A stretch of 64,000 bases of DNA from Sphingobium chlorophenolicum (GTDB taxonomy: Bacteria; Pseudomonadota; Alphaproteobacteria; Sphingomonadales; Sphingomonadaceae), in the NCBI RefSeq assembly GCF_000722875.1, contig NZ_JFHR01000009.1, positions 81,112 through 145,111 of the forward strand, in the 5' to 3' direction. The notes beneath the pieces were generated by a model. That model saw nothing but the letters and a program-made list of their open reading frames with translations, had not been told where the DNA came from and did not search any database. The position numbers were made by a program, and so were the translations under genes. Each line of letters begins with the position of its first letter. The first letter of the stretch is position 1. Shown piece after piece: positions 15,827 through 24,404 of this stretch.

Positions 15827-16843
15827 ATGGAGAAAAATACCCAGTTCGTCGGCCAGTCGCTGGCCTTTCTGGACGCGGTCGAGCAGGCCGGGCGCGCCGC
15901 AGAGCTCAACCGGCCGATATTGGTCATCGGAGAGCGCGGGACAGGCAAGGAACTGATCGCCGAGCGCCTTCATCGCCTGTCGCCGCGTTGGGGCGAACCG
16001 CTGATCGTCATGAACTGCGCGGCACTGCCCGAAACGCTGATCGAGGCGGAACTGTTCGGCCATGAGCAGGGCGCGTTCACCGGCGCGGCGCGGGCGCGGG
16101 CGGGACGGTTCGAGGAAGCCGACGGCGGCACATTGTTCCTGGACGAACTGGGCACGCTGTCCATGGCGGCGCAGGAGCGGCTGCTGCGCGTGATCGAATA
16201 TGGGGAGGTGACGCGGATCGGCGCGTCGAAGCCCATGACCGTCGATGTGCGCATCGTTGCGGCCACCAATGAGGATCTGCCCGCCGCCGCCGATGCCGGG
16301 CGGTTCCGGCCCGACCTGCTGGACCGGCTGAGTTTCGAGGTGATCACCCTGCCCCCGCTGCGGGCGCGGGAGGGGGATGTGGCGGTGCTGGCGGATCATT
16401 TCGGGCGGCGGATGGCGGCGGAGATCGGCTGGCCGCAGTGGCCGGGCTTTTCCGCCGCCTGCATGGCCGAACTGGAGGCGCATGACTGGCCCGGCAATGT
16501 GCGCGAACTGCGCAATGTGGTGGAGCGGGCGGTCTATCGCTGGAACGAGCCGGGGCGGCCGGTCGCGGCGATCCTGTTCGATCCCTTCGCTTCGCCGTGG
16601 AAGCCCAGGGGGTCGATGGGGGCGAAGGTCGAGGTGGCTCCGGCGCCTTCATTGGTGGCGGCGGCGAACGGGCATGAGGCTGTCACCGATCTCAAATCCG
16701 CCGTCGACGCGCATGAGGCCGCCATTGTGCGGGCGGCATTGGAGCGGTTTCGCTACAATCAGCGGGCCACCGCCAAGGGATTGGGGCTGACCTATGACCA
16801 GCTTCGCCATTGCATGAAGAAGCATGGGTTGAGCGCTAGTTAG
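15827..16843 (+). CDS. pspF: sigma-54-dependent activator PspF
   Basis: 338 residues: an AAA+ central domain directly at the N-terminus, with no receiver domain, as in PspF. Visible are Walker A GERGTGKE, the sigma-54 contact loop GAFTGA, Walker B GGTLFLDELG, the R-finger region RFRPDLLDRL, and a C-terminal Fis-type helix-turn-helix (NQRATAKGLGLTYDQLRHCMKKHGL). The family-typical start is ATG 15827 (MEKNTQFVGQS). It is divergent from the psp operon and 91 bases from the sigma-54 site. Confidence 0.95.
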   Translation: MEKNTQFVGQSLAFLDAVEQAGRAAELNRPILVIGERGTGKELIAERLHRLSPRWGEPLIVMNCAALPETLIEAELFGHEQGAFTGAARARAGRFEEADGGTLFLDELGTLSMAAQERLLRVIEYGEVTRIGASKPMTVDVRIVAATNEDLPAAADAGRFRPDLLDRLSFEVITLPPLRAREGDVAVLADHFGRRMAAEIGWPQWPGFSAACMAELEAHDWPGNVRELRNVVERAVYRWNEPGRPVAAILFDPFASPWKPRGSMGAKVEVAPAPSLVAAANGHEAVTDLKSAVDAHEAAIVRAALERFRYNQRATAKGLGLTYDQLRHCMKKHGLSAS

Positions 16844-16883
16844 GAGACGGACCAGCGGCAGTTTGCAGCCGGTAGCGCAGAAG

Positions 16884-16934
16884 CTCGCTGCGCTCGCGCC
16901 CACCCCCTACCCCCTCCCGCCTGCGGGAGGGGGG
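16884..16934. repeat. dispersed repeat, copy 2, beyond pspF
   Basis: Same orientation and nearly the same sequence as 13427-13478 (ctcgctgcgctcgcgcccac, then ccccctcccgcctgcgggag). It lies between the convergent pspF and 3-hydroxyacyl-CoA dehydrogenase genes and includes a short GC-rich hairpin. Confidence 0.7.
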
Positions 16935-16946
16935 ACTATTGTATGC

Positions 16947-17825
16947 TTATCGGGTGGGAACGGGTTCCGCGCCGGAATAGTCGTAGAAGCCCTTGCCCGT
17001 CTTGCGGCCGAGCCAGCCTGCCTCGACATATTTCACCAGCAGCGGCGCGGGGCGATATTTGGGGTCGCCGGTCGTGCTCTGAAGCACCTTGCAAATCTCC
17101 AGACAGGTATCCAGGCCCACGAAATCCGCCAGCGTCAGCGGACCCATGGGATGGTTGAGGCCCAGCATCACGCCCTTGTCGATGTCCACGACGCTGCCCA
17201 CGCCCTCGCCCAGCGCGAAGATCGCTTCGTTCAGCATCGGCAGCAGGATGCGGTTCACCACGAAGCCCGGCGCGTCGAAGGCGTGGACCACCTGCTTGCC
17301 CAGGCTGGCGGCGAAGCCTTCCACCGCCGTCACGGTTTCGGGACTGGTGGCGAGGCCGCGAATGACCTCCACCAGCGCCATCACCGGCACCGGGTTGAAG
17401 AAATGGACGCCCACGAAACGGCCCGCATCCGGCGCGGCCTGCGCCAGCCGGGTGATCGGGATGGAGGAGGTGTTGGACGCCAAAATCGCGTCATCGGCCA
17501 GCAGCGCGCCGACATTGGCGAAGATGGTGCGCTTGATCTCTTCCCGCTCGGTCGCGGCCTCGATCACCAACTGGCAGGCGGCCAGCGGGGCGACTTCGCC
17601 CACCGGCGTGATCCGGGCGATGGCGGCGTCGGCGTCGGCCTGCGCCAGCTTGCCCTTCTCCACCGCCTTGGCGAGCAGGCGGATGATGCCGTCGCGGCCC
17701 TTTTGCGCGCGGGGCAGGTCGACGTCCGACAGGATCACCTCATAACCCGCCTGCGCCGCCACCTGCGCGATGCCCGCGCCCATCTGGCCAGCGCCGATCA
17801 CGCCCACGGTCCGAATATCCGTCAT
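16947..17825 (-). CDS. 3-hydroxybutyryl-CoA dehydrogenase (3-hydroxyacyl-CoA dehydrogenase family)
   Basis: 292 residues. The N-terminal NAD-binding domain begins [22 protein letters not shown]. The catalytic His is in [17 protein letters not shown], with the Glu of ALVEVI pairing with it. The C-terminal dimerisation domain contains [17 protein letters not shown] and [18 protein letters not shown]. The size matches the single-function HBD type used in beta-oxidation or polyhydroxyalkanoate-related metabolism. No related enzyme is adjacent, so the pathway is open. Confidence 0.93.
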   Translation of the reverse strand: MTDIRTVGVIGAGQMGAGIAQVAAQAGYEVILSDVDLPRAQKGRDGIIRLLAKAVEKGKLAQADADAAIARITPVGEVAPLAACQLVIEAATEREEIKRTIFANVGALLADDAILASNTSSIPITRLAQAAPDAGRFVGVHFFNPVPVMALVEVIRGLATSPETVTAVEGFAASLGKQVVHAFDAPGFVVNRILLPMLNEAIFALGEGVGSVVDIDKGVMLGLNHPMGPLTLADFVGLDTCLEICKVLQSTTGDPKYRPAPLLVKYVEAGWLGRKTGKGFYDYSGAEPVPTR

Positions 17826-18007
17826 TGCTGAAACACTCCCTGCGCTGAATCGCTCTTCGTCCGCCCCCGTAGCGCCATGTCAGGCGGGCCGCCAGAGCTT
17901 CCGGACGCGGCGAAAGCGGACGGAAAGCCCCGGACGGTCGGCGGGTGCTGTCATTTCCGCTATTTCCGGCTTTGCGCCGCGCCTGCTTGATGGTTAAAAG
18001 CCCCGGC

Positions 18008-18478
18008 ATGTCCGTTTCAGACCTGCTGCCCGCGCCGGCAACCGGAAGGTTCATCGCCGCCGAGCATCACTTCCCGCTGCGCGTCTATTTCGAGGACACC
18101 GATCTGTCCGGCCTGGTCTATCACGCCAATTATTTGCGCTATATGGAGCGGGCGCGGTCGGACATGCTGCGCATCGCCGGGATCGACCAGCGCGGCAATC
18201 TGGAGGGGGGAGAGGGCGTCTATGCCGTCACCGACCTGCAATTGCACTATCGCCGCCCGGCGAAGCTGGACGATGACCTGATGGTGGTGAGCCGCGTCCT
18301 GAAAGTGGGCGCTGCTTCATGTTCCATTCATCAGAGGGTCATGCGCGGTGAGGAATTACTGACGGAAGGCGATGTTTCCGTCGCCTTCCTGACGCCCCAG
18401 GGCCGCCCGCGCCGGCAACCCAAGCCCTGGATCGACATTTTCAGCCGTTTGATGAGAGGGGAAGACATCCACCCATGA
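18008..18478 (+). CDS. ybgC: YbgC-type acyl-CoA thioesterase of the tol-pal cluster
   Basis: A 156-residue hot-dog fold thioesterase. YFEDTDLSGLVYHANYLRYMERARSDML contains the catalytic Asp/Tyr-His region of the 4-hydroxybenzoyl-CoA thioesterase class. YbgC commonly heads tol-pal operons. The start is uncertain: ATG 18008 gives the usual length, while in-frame ATG 17990 is possible. Its stop overlaps the tolQ start. Confidence 0.93.
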   Translation: MSVSDLLPAPATGRFIAAEHHFPLRVYFEDTDLSGLVYHANYLRYMERARSDMLRIAGIDQRGNLEGGEGVYAVTDLQLHYRRPAKLDDDLMVVSRVLKVGAASCSIHQRVMRGEELLTEGDVSVAFLTPQGRPRRQPKPWIDIFSRLMRGEDIHP

Positions 18479-19194
18479 GCCTTTCGATGCCCGACGTTGG
18501 CCTTGCAGTCGGCAGTGCCGCGCAAGCCGCCACCATTTCGCCGCTGGCCCTGTTCCTTCAGGCCGACATCGTCGTGAAGGTGGTGATGCTGGGCCTGCTG
18601 CTGGCCAGCATCTGGACCTGGGCGATGATCATCGGCTTCAGCTTCACGCTGCGCAAGGCGAGCAGGCTGAGCCGCGCCTTCGAACAGGATTTCTGGAAGG
18701 CGGAGGATATCGACCGCTTCTACGAGGCGCGGGGCAAGTCCGAATTCCCCGCCGCCAGGGTGATGGCCGCGGGCGTCACGGAATGGCGCCGTTCCACCGC
18801 GCAGAAGGTGATCGACCGGGAGGGCACCCGCGACCGGCTGTCGACCGCCATGTCCAGCACCATCGCGGCGGAGGTCGACCGGCTGTCGGATCGCCTCAAC
18901 ATCCTGGCCACCATCGGGTCGGTCGCGCCCTTCGTCGGACTGTTCGGCACGGTCTGGGGCATCATGCGCGCCTTCACCAGCATCGCGGCGGAGCAGAATA
19001 GTTCGCTCGCGGTCGTGGCGCCGGGGATTGCGGAGGCGCTGTTCGCCACCGCCATCGGCCTGTTCGCGGCCATCCCTGCGGTGATCGCCTACAACCGGTT
19101 CAGCCATGGCATCAACCGGATGGAATCGGGGCTGACGCGCTTTGCCGACAATTTCTATTCGACGTTGAGCCGGGAGTTAGAGGCGCAGCGGTGA
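18475..19194 (+). CDS. tolQ: Tol-Pal system proton-channel subunit TolQ
   Basis: 239 residues with three membrane segments (near 30-55, about 145-165 and 180-205), including GSVAPFVGLFGTVWGIMRAF and ALFATAIGLFAAIPAVIAYN, the MotA/TolQ/ExbB channel motifs. With TolR it uses the proton gradient to power TolA during outer-membrane constriction at division. The ATG overlaps the ybgC stop (ATGA). A palindromic repeat separates it from tolR. Confidence 0.96.
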   Translation: MSLSMPDVGLAVGSAAQAATISPLALFLQADIVVKVVMLGLLLASIWTWAMIIGFSFTLRKASRLSRAFEQDFWKAEDIDRFYEARGKSEFPAARVMAAGVTEWRRSTAQKVIDREGTRDRLSTAMSSTIAAEVDRLSDRLNILATIGSVAPFVGLFGTVWGIMRAFTSIAAEQNSSLAVVAPGIAEALFATAIGLFAAIPAVIAYNRFSHGINRMESGLTRFADNFYSTLSRELEAQR

Positions 19195-19210
19195 CGGTGT
19201 TCGCAAACAC

Positions 19211-19292
19211 CGTCATCCCAGCGGAAGCTGGGATCGCAGGCCGGATAGGGTGGCGCTTGGGGCACGAGATCCCAGCTTTCGCTGGGATGACG
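19211..19292. repeat. palindromic repeat between tolQ and tolR
   Basis: Inverted arms: cgtcatcccagcggaagctg at the left and cagctttcgctgggatgacg at the right, each containing its own hairpin. It lies within an operon, 15 bases upstream of the tolR ATG. It belongs to the same general family as 12266-12360. Confidence 0.78.
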
Positions 19293-19306
19293 AGAGGTAT
19301 GATGTA

Positions 19307-19768
19307 ATGGCCATGTCCGGACCTCCTTCCGCCCGTCGCGGGCGGGGCCGTGCGCCGATGGCGGACATCAACGTCACGCCGCTGGTCGACGTGATGCTGG
19401 TGCTGCTGATCATCTTCATGGTGACCGCGCCCTTGCTGGTGACCGGCGTGCCGGTGAACCTGCCCGAAACCCGCGCCAAGGGGCTGGACCAGGACCAGAA
19501 GCCGACGGTCGTTTCCATCGACCGCGACGGCGGCGTCTTCATCGACGACGCGCAGATCAGCGACGCCGAACTGCCCGGCCGCCTGGCAGAGATCATGTCC
19601 GCCAACGCAGGCAAGGCCGATCCGCCGCAGATATTCCTGCGCGCCGACAAGGGGCTGGATTATGGCCGGGTGATGCTGGTCATGGGCGAGTTGAACCGGG
19701 CGGGCCTGAACAAGGTCGCGCTGGTCAGCACCGGATCTGACGCCGCCGCAAGCAGCGGTTCAGAATAG
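19307..19768 (+). CDS. tolR: Tol-Pal system protein TolR (ExbD/TolR family)
   Basis: 153 residues with one membrane helix, MADINVTPLVDVMLVLLIIFMVTAPLLV, carrying the conserved Asp of the TolR/ExbD proton path, and a periplasmic domain (VVSIDRDGGVFIDDAQISDAEL). ATG 19307 has GAGAGG upstream; an earlier in-frame ATG at 19250 would read through the repeat and is rejected. It works with TolQ and TolA. Confidence 0.95.
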   Translation: MAMSGPPSARRGRGRAPMADINVTPLVDVMLVLLIIFMVTAPLLVTGVPVNLPETRAKGLDQDQKPTVVSIDRDGGVFIDDAQISDAELPGRLAEIMSANAGKADPPQIFLRADKGLDYGRVMLVMGELNRAGLNKVALVSTGSDAAASSGSE

Positions 19769-19786
19769 GGGCCATAGATTTTGGCA

Positions 19787-20701
19787 ATGGATCGCGCGGA
19801 GAAAATCGGACTGGGCGTGGCGACGGCGGGACATGTCCTGCTGTTCGGCCTGCTGTCGTCCGGTTTTCTGGCCACTCCCAATCCGCTCAAGCTCAATTCG
19901 CCGCCGATGGACGTCAGCCTGGTGGACGAGGTAGCGCTGAAATCGACCGCGCCGCAAGTGTCGACCCAGCCCCCGCCGCCCAGCGTCGCGCCGGAGCAAG
20001 GCCCGACCGAGGACGCCGCGCCCGCGCCGGAGCCTGAACCCGCGCCCAGGCCGACGCCCGCCCCGCCCGCGCCCAAGCCCGCTCCGCCCAAGCCGGCGGC
20101 GAAGCCTGCGCCCGCCAAGCCGACGCCCGCGCCGCCGAAAAAGGACGTGCCCGCCGCCAGGCCGAAGTCCAAGCCCGCGCCGGAGAAGCCCAAGCCCGCC
20201 GCCGCCGCGCCCGTGAAAGCGTCGCAAAAACCCGCGACCAAGCCCAATGCCCCTGCCCGCGCTTCGGGGCAGGGCAAGGCGGAAAAGCCCAGGGGTTCGC
20301 TGCTGGGCAAGGATTTCCTGAAAGGCATCGATGCGGAGGCCGACGCGCCGCGCAAACCCGCGCCGCCGCCCGCCGCCGCCATGGGACCGGCGCAGAAGGC
20401 CGCGCTGGACGCGGAAATCCGCCGCCAGGTCAAACCCCATTGGAAATCGCCGAGCGGCGCGGATATCGAGCAGCTTCGCACTTTCGTCGACGTGCAGCTT
20501 TCCCGCGACGGCTCGATCGTCGGGCAGCCGGAGGTCTTCAACACCACCGGCATCACCGCCAGCAACCGGTCGCAGGTGACGCTGCACCAGGAATTGGCGG
20601 TCAAGGCGATCCGGCTCGCCGCGCCCTTCAAGCTTCCGCCCGATCTTTACGACGGCTGGAAATCCCTCCGCATCTCCTTCGACAAGAGGCTATCGCAATG
20701 A
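19787..20701 (+). CDS. tolA: Tol-Pal energy transducer TolA (TonB C-terminal domain)
   Basis: 304 residues: one N-terminal membrane segment (IGLGVATAGHVLLFGLLSSGFLA), a long Pro/Ala/Lys-rich periplasm-spanning region (about 60-180), and a C-terminal TolA/TonB-like domain (AEIRRQVKPHWKSPSGADIEQLRTFVDVQLSRDGSI). ATG 19787 is preferred over TTG 19781. The low-complexity middle is normal for TolA. Its stop overlaps the tolB start. Confidence 0.92.
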   Translation: MDRAEKIGLGVATAGHVLLFGLLSSGFLATPNPLKLNSPPMDVSLVDEVALKSTAPQVSTQPPPPSVAPEQGPTEDAAPAPEPEPAPRPTPAPPAPKPAPPKPAAKPAPAKPTPAPPKKDVPAARPKSKPAPEKPKPAAAAPVKASQKPATKPNAPARASGQGKAEKPRGSLLGKDFLKGIDAEADAPRKPAPPPAAAMGPAQKAALDAEIRRQVKPHWKSPSGADIEQLRTFVDVQLSRDGSIVGQPEVFNTTGITASNRSQVTLHQELAVKAIRLAAPFKLPPDLYDGWKSLRISFDKRLSQ

Positions 20702-22047
20702 CCCCATCGTTCAGGACTGGAAAGGCCCGATCCGTATTGGGTGCCGTGCTGGGGGCGCTGCTGCTGGCGCTCGCGCCTGCCGCTTCGGCGCAGCTCAGCG
20801 TCGACGTGACGGACGAATCCTCCTCCAACCTCAAGATCGTCGTCCCCGCGCTTCCGGCGCAGGCGGAGGTTTCCACCCCCGCCGGTTCCTCGACCGAATT
20901 GGGGCGCAAGATCGCGGAGGTCATCGCCGCCGACCTCAAAGGATCGGGCCTGTTCGACCCATCCGGGCCGAACGGCATCCCGACCATCGCCTTCCCCGAA
21001 GTGACCAGCCCCGCCTATGACAAATGGGGCGCCTATCAGGCGCTGGTGCAGGGTTTCGTGCGCACCACGGGGGGCGAGGCGGACATCACCGTCGGCTGCT
21101 ATCTCTATGACGTGGCGTTGAAGCAGGAACTGACGCGGCAGGGCTATGTCGTCAGCCCACGCGACTGGCGGCGGGCCGCGCATAAATGCGCCGACGCCAT
21201 CTATGCGCGCCTGTCGGGCGAAAGCCCCTTCTTCGACAGCCGCATCGCCTATATCGCGGAGAGCGGACCCAAGGGGAACCGCACCAAGCGCCTGGCCATC
21301 ATGGATTCGGACGGCGCCAACCACCGCTTCATCACCAATGGCCAGTCGATCGCGCTGACGCCGCGTTTCTCGCCGGATTACAAGTCGATCGTCTATGTGA
21401 GCTACCTGAACAACCGGGTGCGCATCTACATCTACGACATCGGCACGGGCAAGCAGCGGCTGGTGACGGAGAGCAGCAATGCGACCTTCGCGCCGCGCTG
21501 GTCGCCCGATGGCCGCAACATCCTCTTTTCCATGGCGGTCGCGGGCAATACCGACGTCTATCGCGTCTCCGCCACCGGCGGCGCGCCGCAACGCCTGACC
21601 ACCGCGCCGGGTATCGACGTCGGCGGCAGCTATTCGCCGGACGGCCGCCAGATCGTGTTCGAAAGCGACCGGTCGGGCAGCCAGCAGGTTTATGTCATGA
21701 ACGCCGACGGTTCGGGCCAGCGCCGGATCAGCCATGGCGGCGGCCGCTATGCGACGCCGGAATGGAGCCCACGCGGCGACCTGATCGCCTTCACCAAGAT
21801 TTCGGGTGACTTCAAGATCGCGGTGATGACCCCCAGCGGCGATAATGAGCGCATCCTGACCAATGGCTGGCAGGACGAGCAGCCAAGCTGGTCGCCCAAT
21901 GGCCGGGTGCTGCAATTCTTCCGCACCACGCCGGGCCGCGAGGGCAGCAGCCAGGTGTGGCAGGTCGACCTGACCGGCGTGAACGAACGGCGGATTCCGA
22001 CGCCGCTGAGCGGTTCCGATCCGGCCTGGGGTCCATTGCTGCCCTAG
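20698..22047 (+). CDS. tolB: Tol-Pal periplasmic beta-propeller protein TolB
   Basis: 449 residues with a signal peptide (AVLGALLLALAPAASAQ), an N-terminal alpha/beta domain and a six-bladed propeller with the repeating PRWSPDGRNILFSM and EWSPRGDLIAFTKISG pattern. It binds Pal and receives the pull of TolA. The start overlaps the tolA stop (ATGA). Confidence 0.96.
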   Translation: MTPSFRTGKARSVLGAVLGALLLALAPAASAQLSVDVTDESSSNLKIVVPALPAQAEVSTPAGSSTELGRKIAEVIAADLKGSGLFDPSGPNGIPTIAFPEVTSPAYDKWGAYQALVQGFVRTTGGEADITVGCYLYDVALKQELTRQGYVVSPRDWRRAAHKCADAIYARLSGESPFFDSRIAYIAESGPKGNRTKRLAIMDSDGANHRFITNGQSIALTPRFSPDYKSIVYVSYLNNRVRIYIYDIGTGKQRLVTESSNATFAPRWSPDGRNILFSMAVAGNTDVYRVSATGGAPQRLTTAPGIDVGGSYSPDGRQIVFESDRSGSQQVYVMNADGSGQRRISHGGGRYATPEWSPRGDLIAFTKISGDFKIAVMTPSGDNERILTNGWQDEQPSWSPNGRVLQFFRTTPGREGSSQVWQVDLTGVNERRIPTPLSGSDPAWGPLLP

Positions 22048-22054
22048 GATGCGC

Positions 22055-22179
22055 GGCCATCCAACTCAGGGCGGGCTGCAAATGGCGGCTTTCTGCGCTT
22101 CCGGTGCTCACGTACTGAAGTACGCTGCGCGCCGGTTCTCGAATTCCACCATTTTCGCTCCACCCTGAGCTGGATGCCC
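22055..22179. repeat. long palindromic element between tolB and pal
   Basis: About 125 bases forming an imperfect inverted repeat: the outer arms contain catccaactcagggcgg and ccaccctgagctggatg, and the centre holds ctcacgtactgaagtacgct as an inner hairpin. It would fold into one long stem. No ORF is present. It starts 8 bases past tolB and ends 83 bases before pal. Confidence 0.72.
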
Positions 22180-22262
22180 ACACATCCTGATCTACATTAT
22201 ATCGGAACCGAATCGTCCCGACTGCGTAACGACTTCAAGAATATATGTTGAGGAGCAACCCG

Positions 22263-22772
22263 ATGAAGATTTCCCGTACCCTGCTGGTGGCGACGGCCAT
22301 CGTCGCCCTCGCCGCCTGCTCCAAGAAGGCGCCGAAGGAACTGCCGCCGCCGCCCGCCGACACGTCCACCCAGACCACCGGCCCCGCCACGCCGTCCGGC
22401 CCGGTAAAAGGCAGCCAGGAGGATTTCGTCGCGTCGGTTTCGTCCGACCGCATCCTGTTCGACACCGACCAATATGATGTCGACGCGCAGGACCAGCAGA
22501 TATTGCAGAGCCAGGCCGCCTGGTTGCAGCAGAACCCCAATGTCCGCGTGACCATAGAGGGCCATGCCGACGAACGCGGCACCCGCGACTACAATATCGC
22601 GCTGGGCGAGCGCCGCGCCAATGCGGCGAAAAATTATCTCGCCTCGCTGGGCATCGACGCGGGCCGCATCACCACCGTCAGCTATGGCAAGGAACGCCCG
22701 GCAGCGCTGGGTTCGGACGAAGCGGCTTGGGCGCAGAACCGCCGCGCAGTGACGGTCACCGTCCAATATTGA
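22263..22772 (+). CDS. pal: peptidoglycan-associated lipoprotein Pal
   Basis: 169 residues. The lipobox AIVALAAC places the lipid on Cys of an outer-membrane lipoprotein; a Pro-rich linker follows; then an OmpA-like domain with the peptidoglycan-binding motif [33 protein letters not shown] 22263 has GAGGAG upstream. The element at 22055-22179 separates it from tolB, so it may also have its own promoter in the AT-richer stretch at 22180-22245. Confidence 0.96.
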   Translation: MKISRTLLVATAIVALAACSKKAPKELPPPPADTSTQTTGPATPSGPVKGSQEDFVASVSSDRILFDTDQYDVDAQDQQILQSQAAWLQQNPNVRVTIEGHADERGTRDYNIALGERRANAAKNYLASLGIDAGRITTVSYGKERPAALGSDEAAWAQNRRAVTVTVQY

Positions 22773-22810
22773 CGGCCGACTGAAACCTTTTGGGTCGCGC
22801 CAGCTTCATG

Positions 22811-22846
22811 ACCCGCCGGTCCCTGGGATCGGCGGGTTTCTTTTTG
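22811..22846 (+). terminator. intrinsic terminator after pal
   Basis: An 8-bp stem (acccgccg / cggcgggt) with an 11-base loop is followed by ttcttttt. It ends the ybgC-tolQRAB-pal transcript. Confidence 0.85.
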
Positions 22847-22904
22847 GCCGTGCGAGCGATGTTCGATCGGGGCCTGTACTGGCGAAATCCGTTCGTGGGG
22901 AGAA

Positions 22905-22933
22905 ATGGATGCTGAAACGAGTTCAGCATGACG
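22905..22933. repeat. single arm of the 29-base hairpin repeat family
   Basis: The segment atggatgctgaaacgagttc ending agcatgacg is one arm of the repeat seen as pairs at 31544-31631 and 62403-62805. The core is a hairpin (tgctgaa / ttcagca). Only one arm is present here, between the pal terminator and the convergent efflux operon. Confidence 0.75.
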
Positions 22934-22952
22934 AAGAGGATAAGGGGCCAGA

Positions 22953-24404
22953 CTAGGACCAACCGCCGCCCAGCGCGAGGAAGATCGCGATCTGGTCCTG
23001 CACCAGTTGCACCCGCGCCGCCGCCGCTGAAGCCTCCGCATTGGCGAGTGAGCGTTGCGCGTCCAGCAAGGACAGGAAATCGCCCCGTCCGAAGCGGAAC
23101 AGCTTGCCCGCCTGCGCCGCCGATACGCCCGCGCTATCCCGCGCCCGGTCGAGCGCCGCGGTCTGATCGGCATGGCGGCGGTAGCTTTCCAGCGCGGTTT
23201 CCGTCTGGCGCAACGCCTCCAGCACCGTGCCGTCGAAGCGGGCCAGGTCAGCCTGCACCTGCGCGTCGGCCTGCGCGATCCGCGCCTTGACGACCGGGCG
23301 GTTGGGGAAACTCCAGCTCAGCAGCGGCCCCAGGCTCATGCCGAAGCTGGCGCCGGACCCGAAGCTGTTGAGCGGTCCGCCGAGGCCTAGCGATCCTCCG
23401 ATGCCGATTTGCGGATAGAGGTCGGCCGTCGCCACGCCGACGCGAGCGGTATCGGCGGCGATGCCGCGTTCAGCCTGTCGGATGTCGGGCCGCCGCCGGA
23501 TCAATGCCGCGCCGTCGCCTAGGGGCATGGCCGCGTGCAGCATCGGCAGGGCCGCGCAATCCTCCACATCCCTGGGATAATCCGCCGGGGCGCGCCCCAG
23601 CAGGGTCGCCAGCAAATATAGTCCGGCCTGCCGCTGCGCCGCGAAGGCGGGCAGGCCAGCCTCGCTGACGTCGACCGCCGCCTGCGCGCGGCTGACGTCG
23701 AAGGCGGTGCCGCGTCCGCCCTTGAACAGCCGCTGGGTGGCGTTGAGAGTTTCCCGTTGCAGGGCCACAACGCGGCGGTTGACGACCAGCGAATAGTTGG
23801 CGGCGCAGACTTGCGCATAAGCCCTGGCCGTCGCCGCCGCGACGCTTACGCGCACATAGTCGCGTGCGGCCGCCACCGTTTCGACATCGGCGGCGCTCGC
23901 CTCGATCGCCCGCCTGATCCGGCCGTTCAGGTCGAGCGGATAGGAGGCGGAAAGGCCCAGATCATAGCCGACCACGCCCGGCAGACTCTCCGCCGTGCCG
24001 GAGGGCCGCGCCAGAGTGGCTCCGCCGCTGAGGGTGGTGCCGATGGTCCGCCCTGCCTCCGCCTCGCGCAGCACGGCCTGCGCCGCGCTCAGGTTCGCGT
24101 CGGCCACGCGCAGGTCGGTGTTGGCGGCGAGCGCCTGTTCGACCAGCGCGTCCAGACGGGGATCGTCATAGAGCCGCCACCAGTGATCGGGCAGTTCGGC
24201 ATTGCTGAAGCTGGGGTTCTGCGCCGACAGGAAAGCGCCCTGCGCGGCGGGGGCGGTTGCCGCGGACTTTTCCGGCGGGCGATAGTCCGGGCCTGCCGTG
24301 GCGCAGGCGGACAACGCGAAGGCCAAAAGGGGCGCCCATATCTTTGCCCTTCCCCTCCGTCCGAACGGGGACGAAGGAGTGCCAGAAGGCAGGAGGTTAT
24401 GCAT
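22953..24404 (-). CDS. outer-membrane factor of a tripartite efflux system (NodT family)
   Basis: 483 residues. A signal peptide with lipobox (AFALSAC) is followed by two TolC-type repeats of helical and beta segments (ADANLSAAQAVLREAEAGRT; QTETALESYRRHADQTAALDRARD). It forms the outer-membrane channel for the HlyD-like and FUSC proteins encoded just upstream. ATG 24404 overlaps the HlyD stop by 8 bases; an in-frame start at 24428 is less likely. It is last in the operon. Confidence 0.92.
   Translation of the reverse strand: MHNLLPSGTPSSPFGRRGRAKIWAPLLAFALSACATAGPDYRPPEKSAATAPAAQGAFLSAQNPSFSNAELPDHWWRLYDDPRLDALVEQALAANTDLRVADANLSAAQAVLREAEAGRTIGTTLSGGATLARPSGTAESLPGVVGYDLGLSASYPLDLNGRIRRAIEASAADVETVAAARDYVRVSVAAATARAYAQVCAANYSLVVNRRVVALQRETLNATQRLFKGGRGTAFDVSRAQAAVDVSEAGLPAFAAQRQAGLYLLATLLGRAPADYPRDVEDCAALPMLHAAMPLGDGAALIRRRPDIRQAERGIAADTARVGVATADLYPQIGIGGSLGLGGPLNSFGSGASFGMSLGPLLSWSFPNRPVVKARIAQADAQVQADLARFDGTVLEALRQTETALESYRRHADQTAALDRARDSAGVSAAQAGKLFRFGRGDFLSLLDAQRSLANAEASAAAARVQLVQDQIAIFLALGGGWS

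Noticed and set aside
20000..20280. Possible tandem repeat or CRISPR-like region
   Set aside because: It is the Pro/Ala/Lys-rich codon run of the TolA stalk; there are no regular direct repeats with unique spacers.
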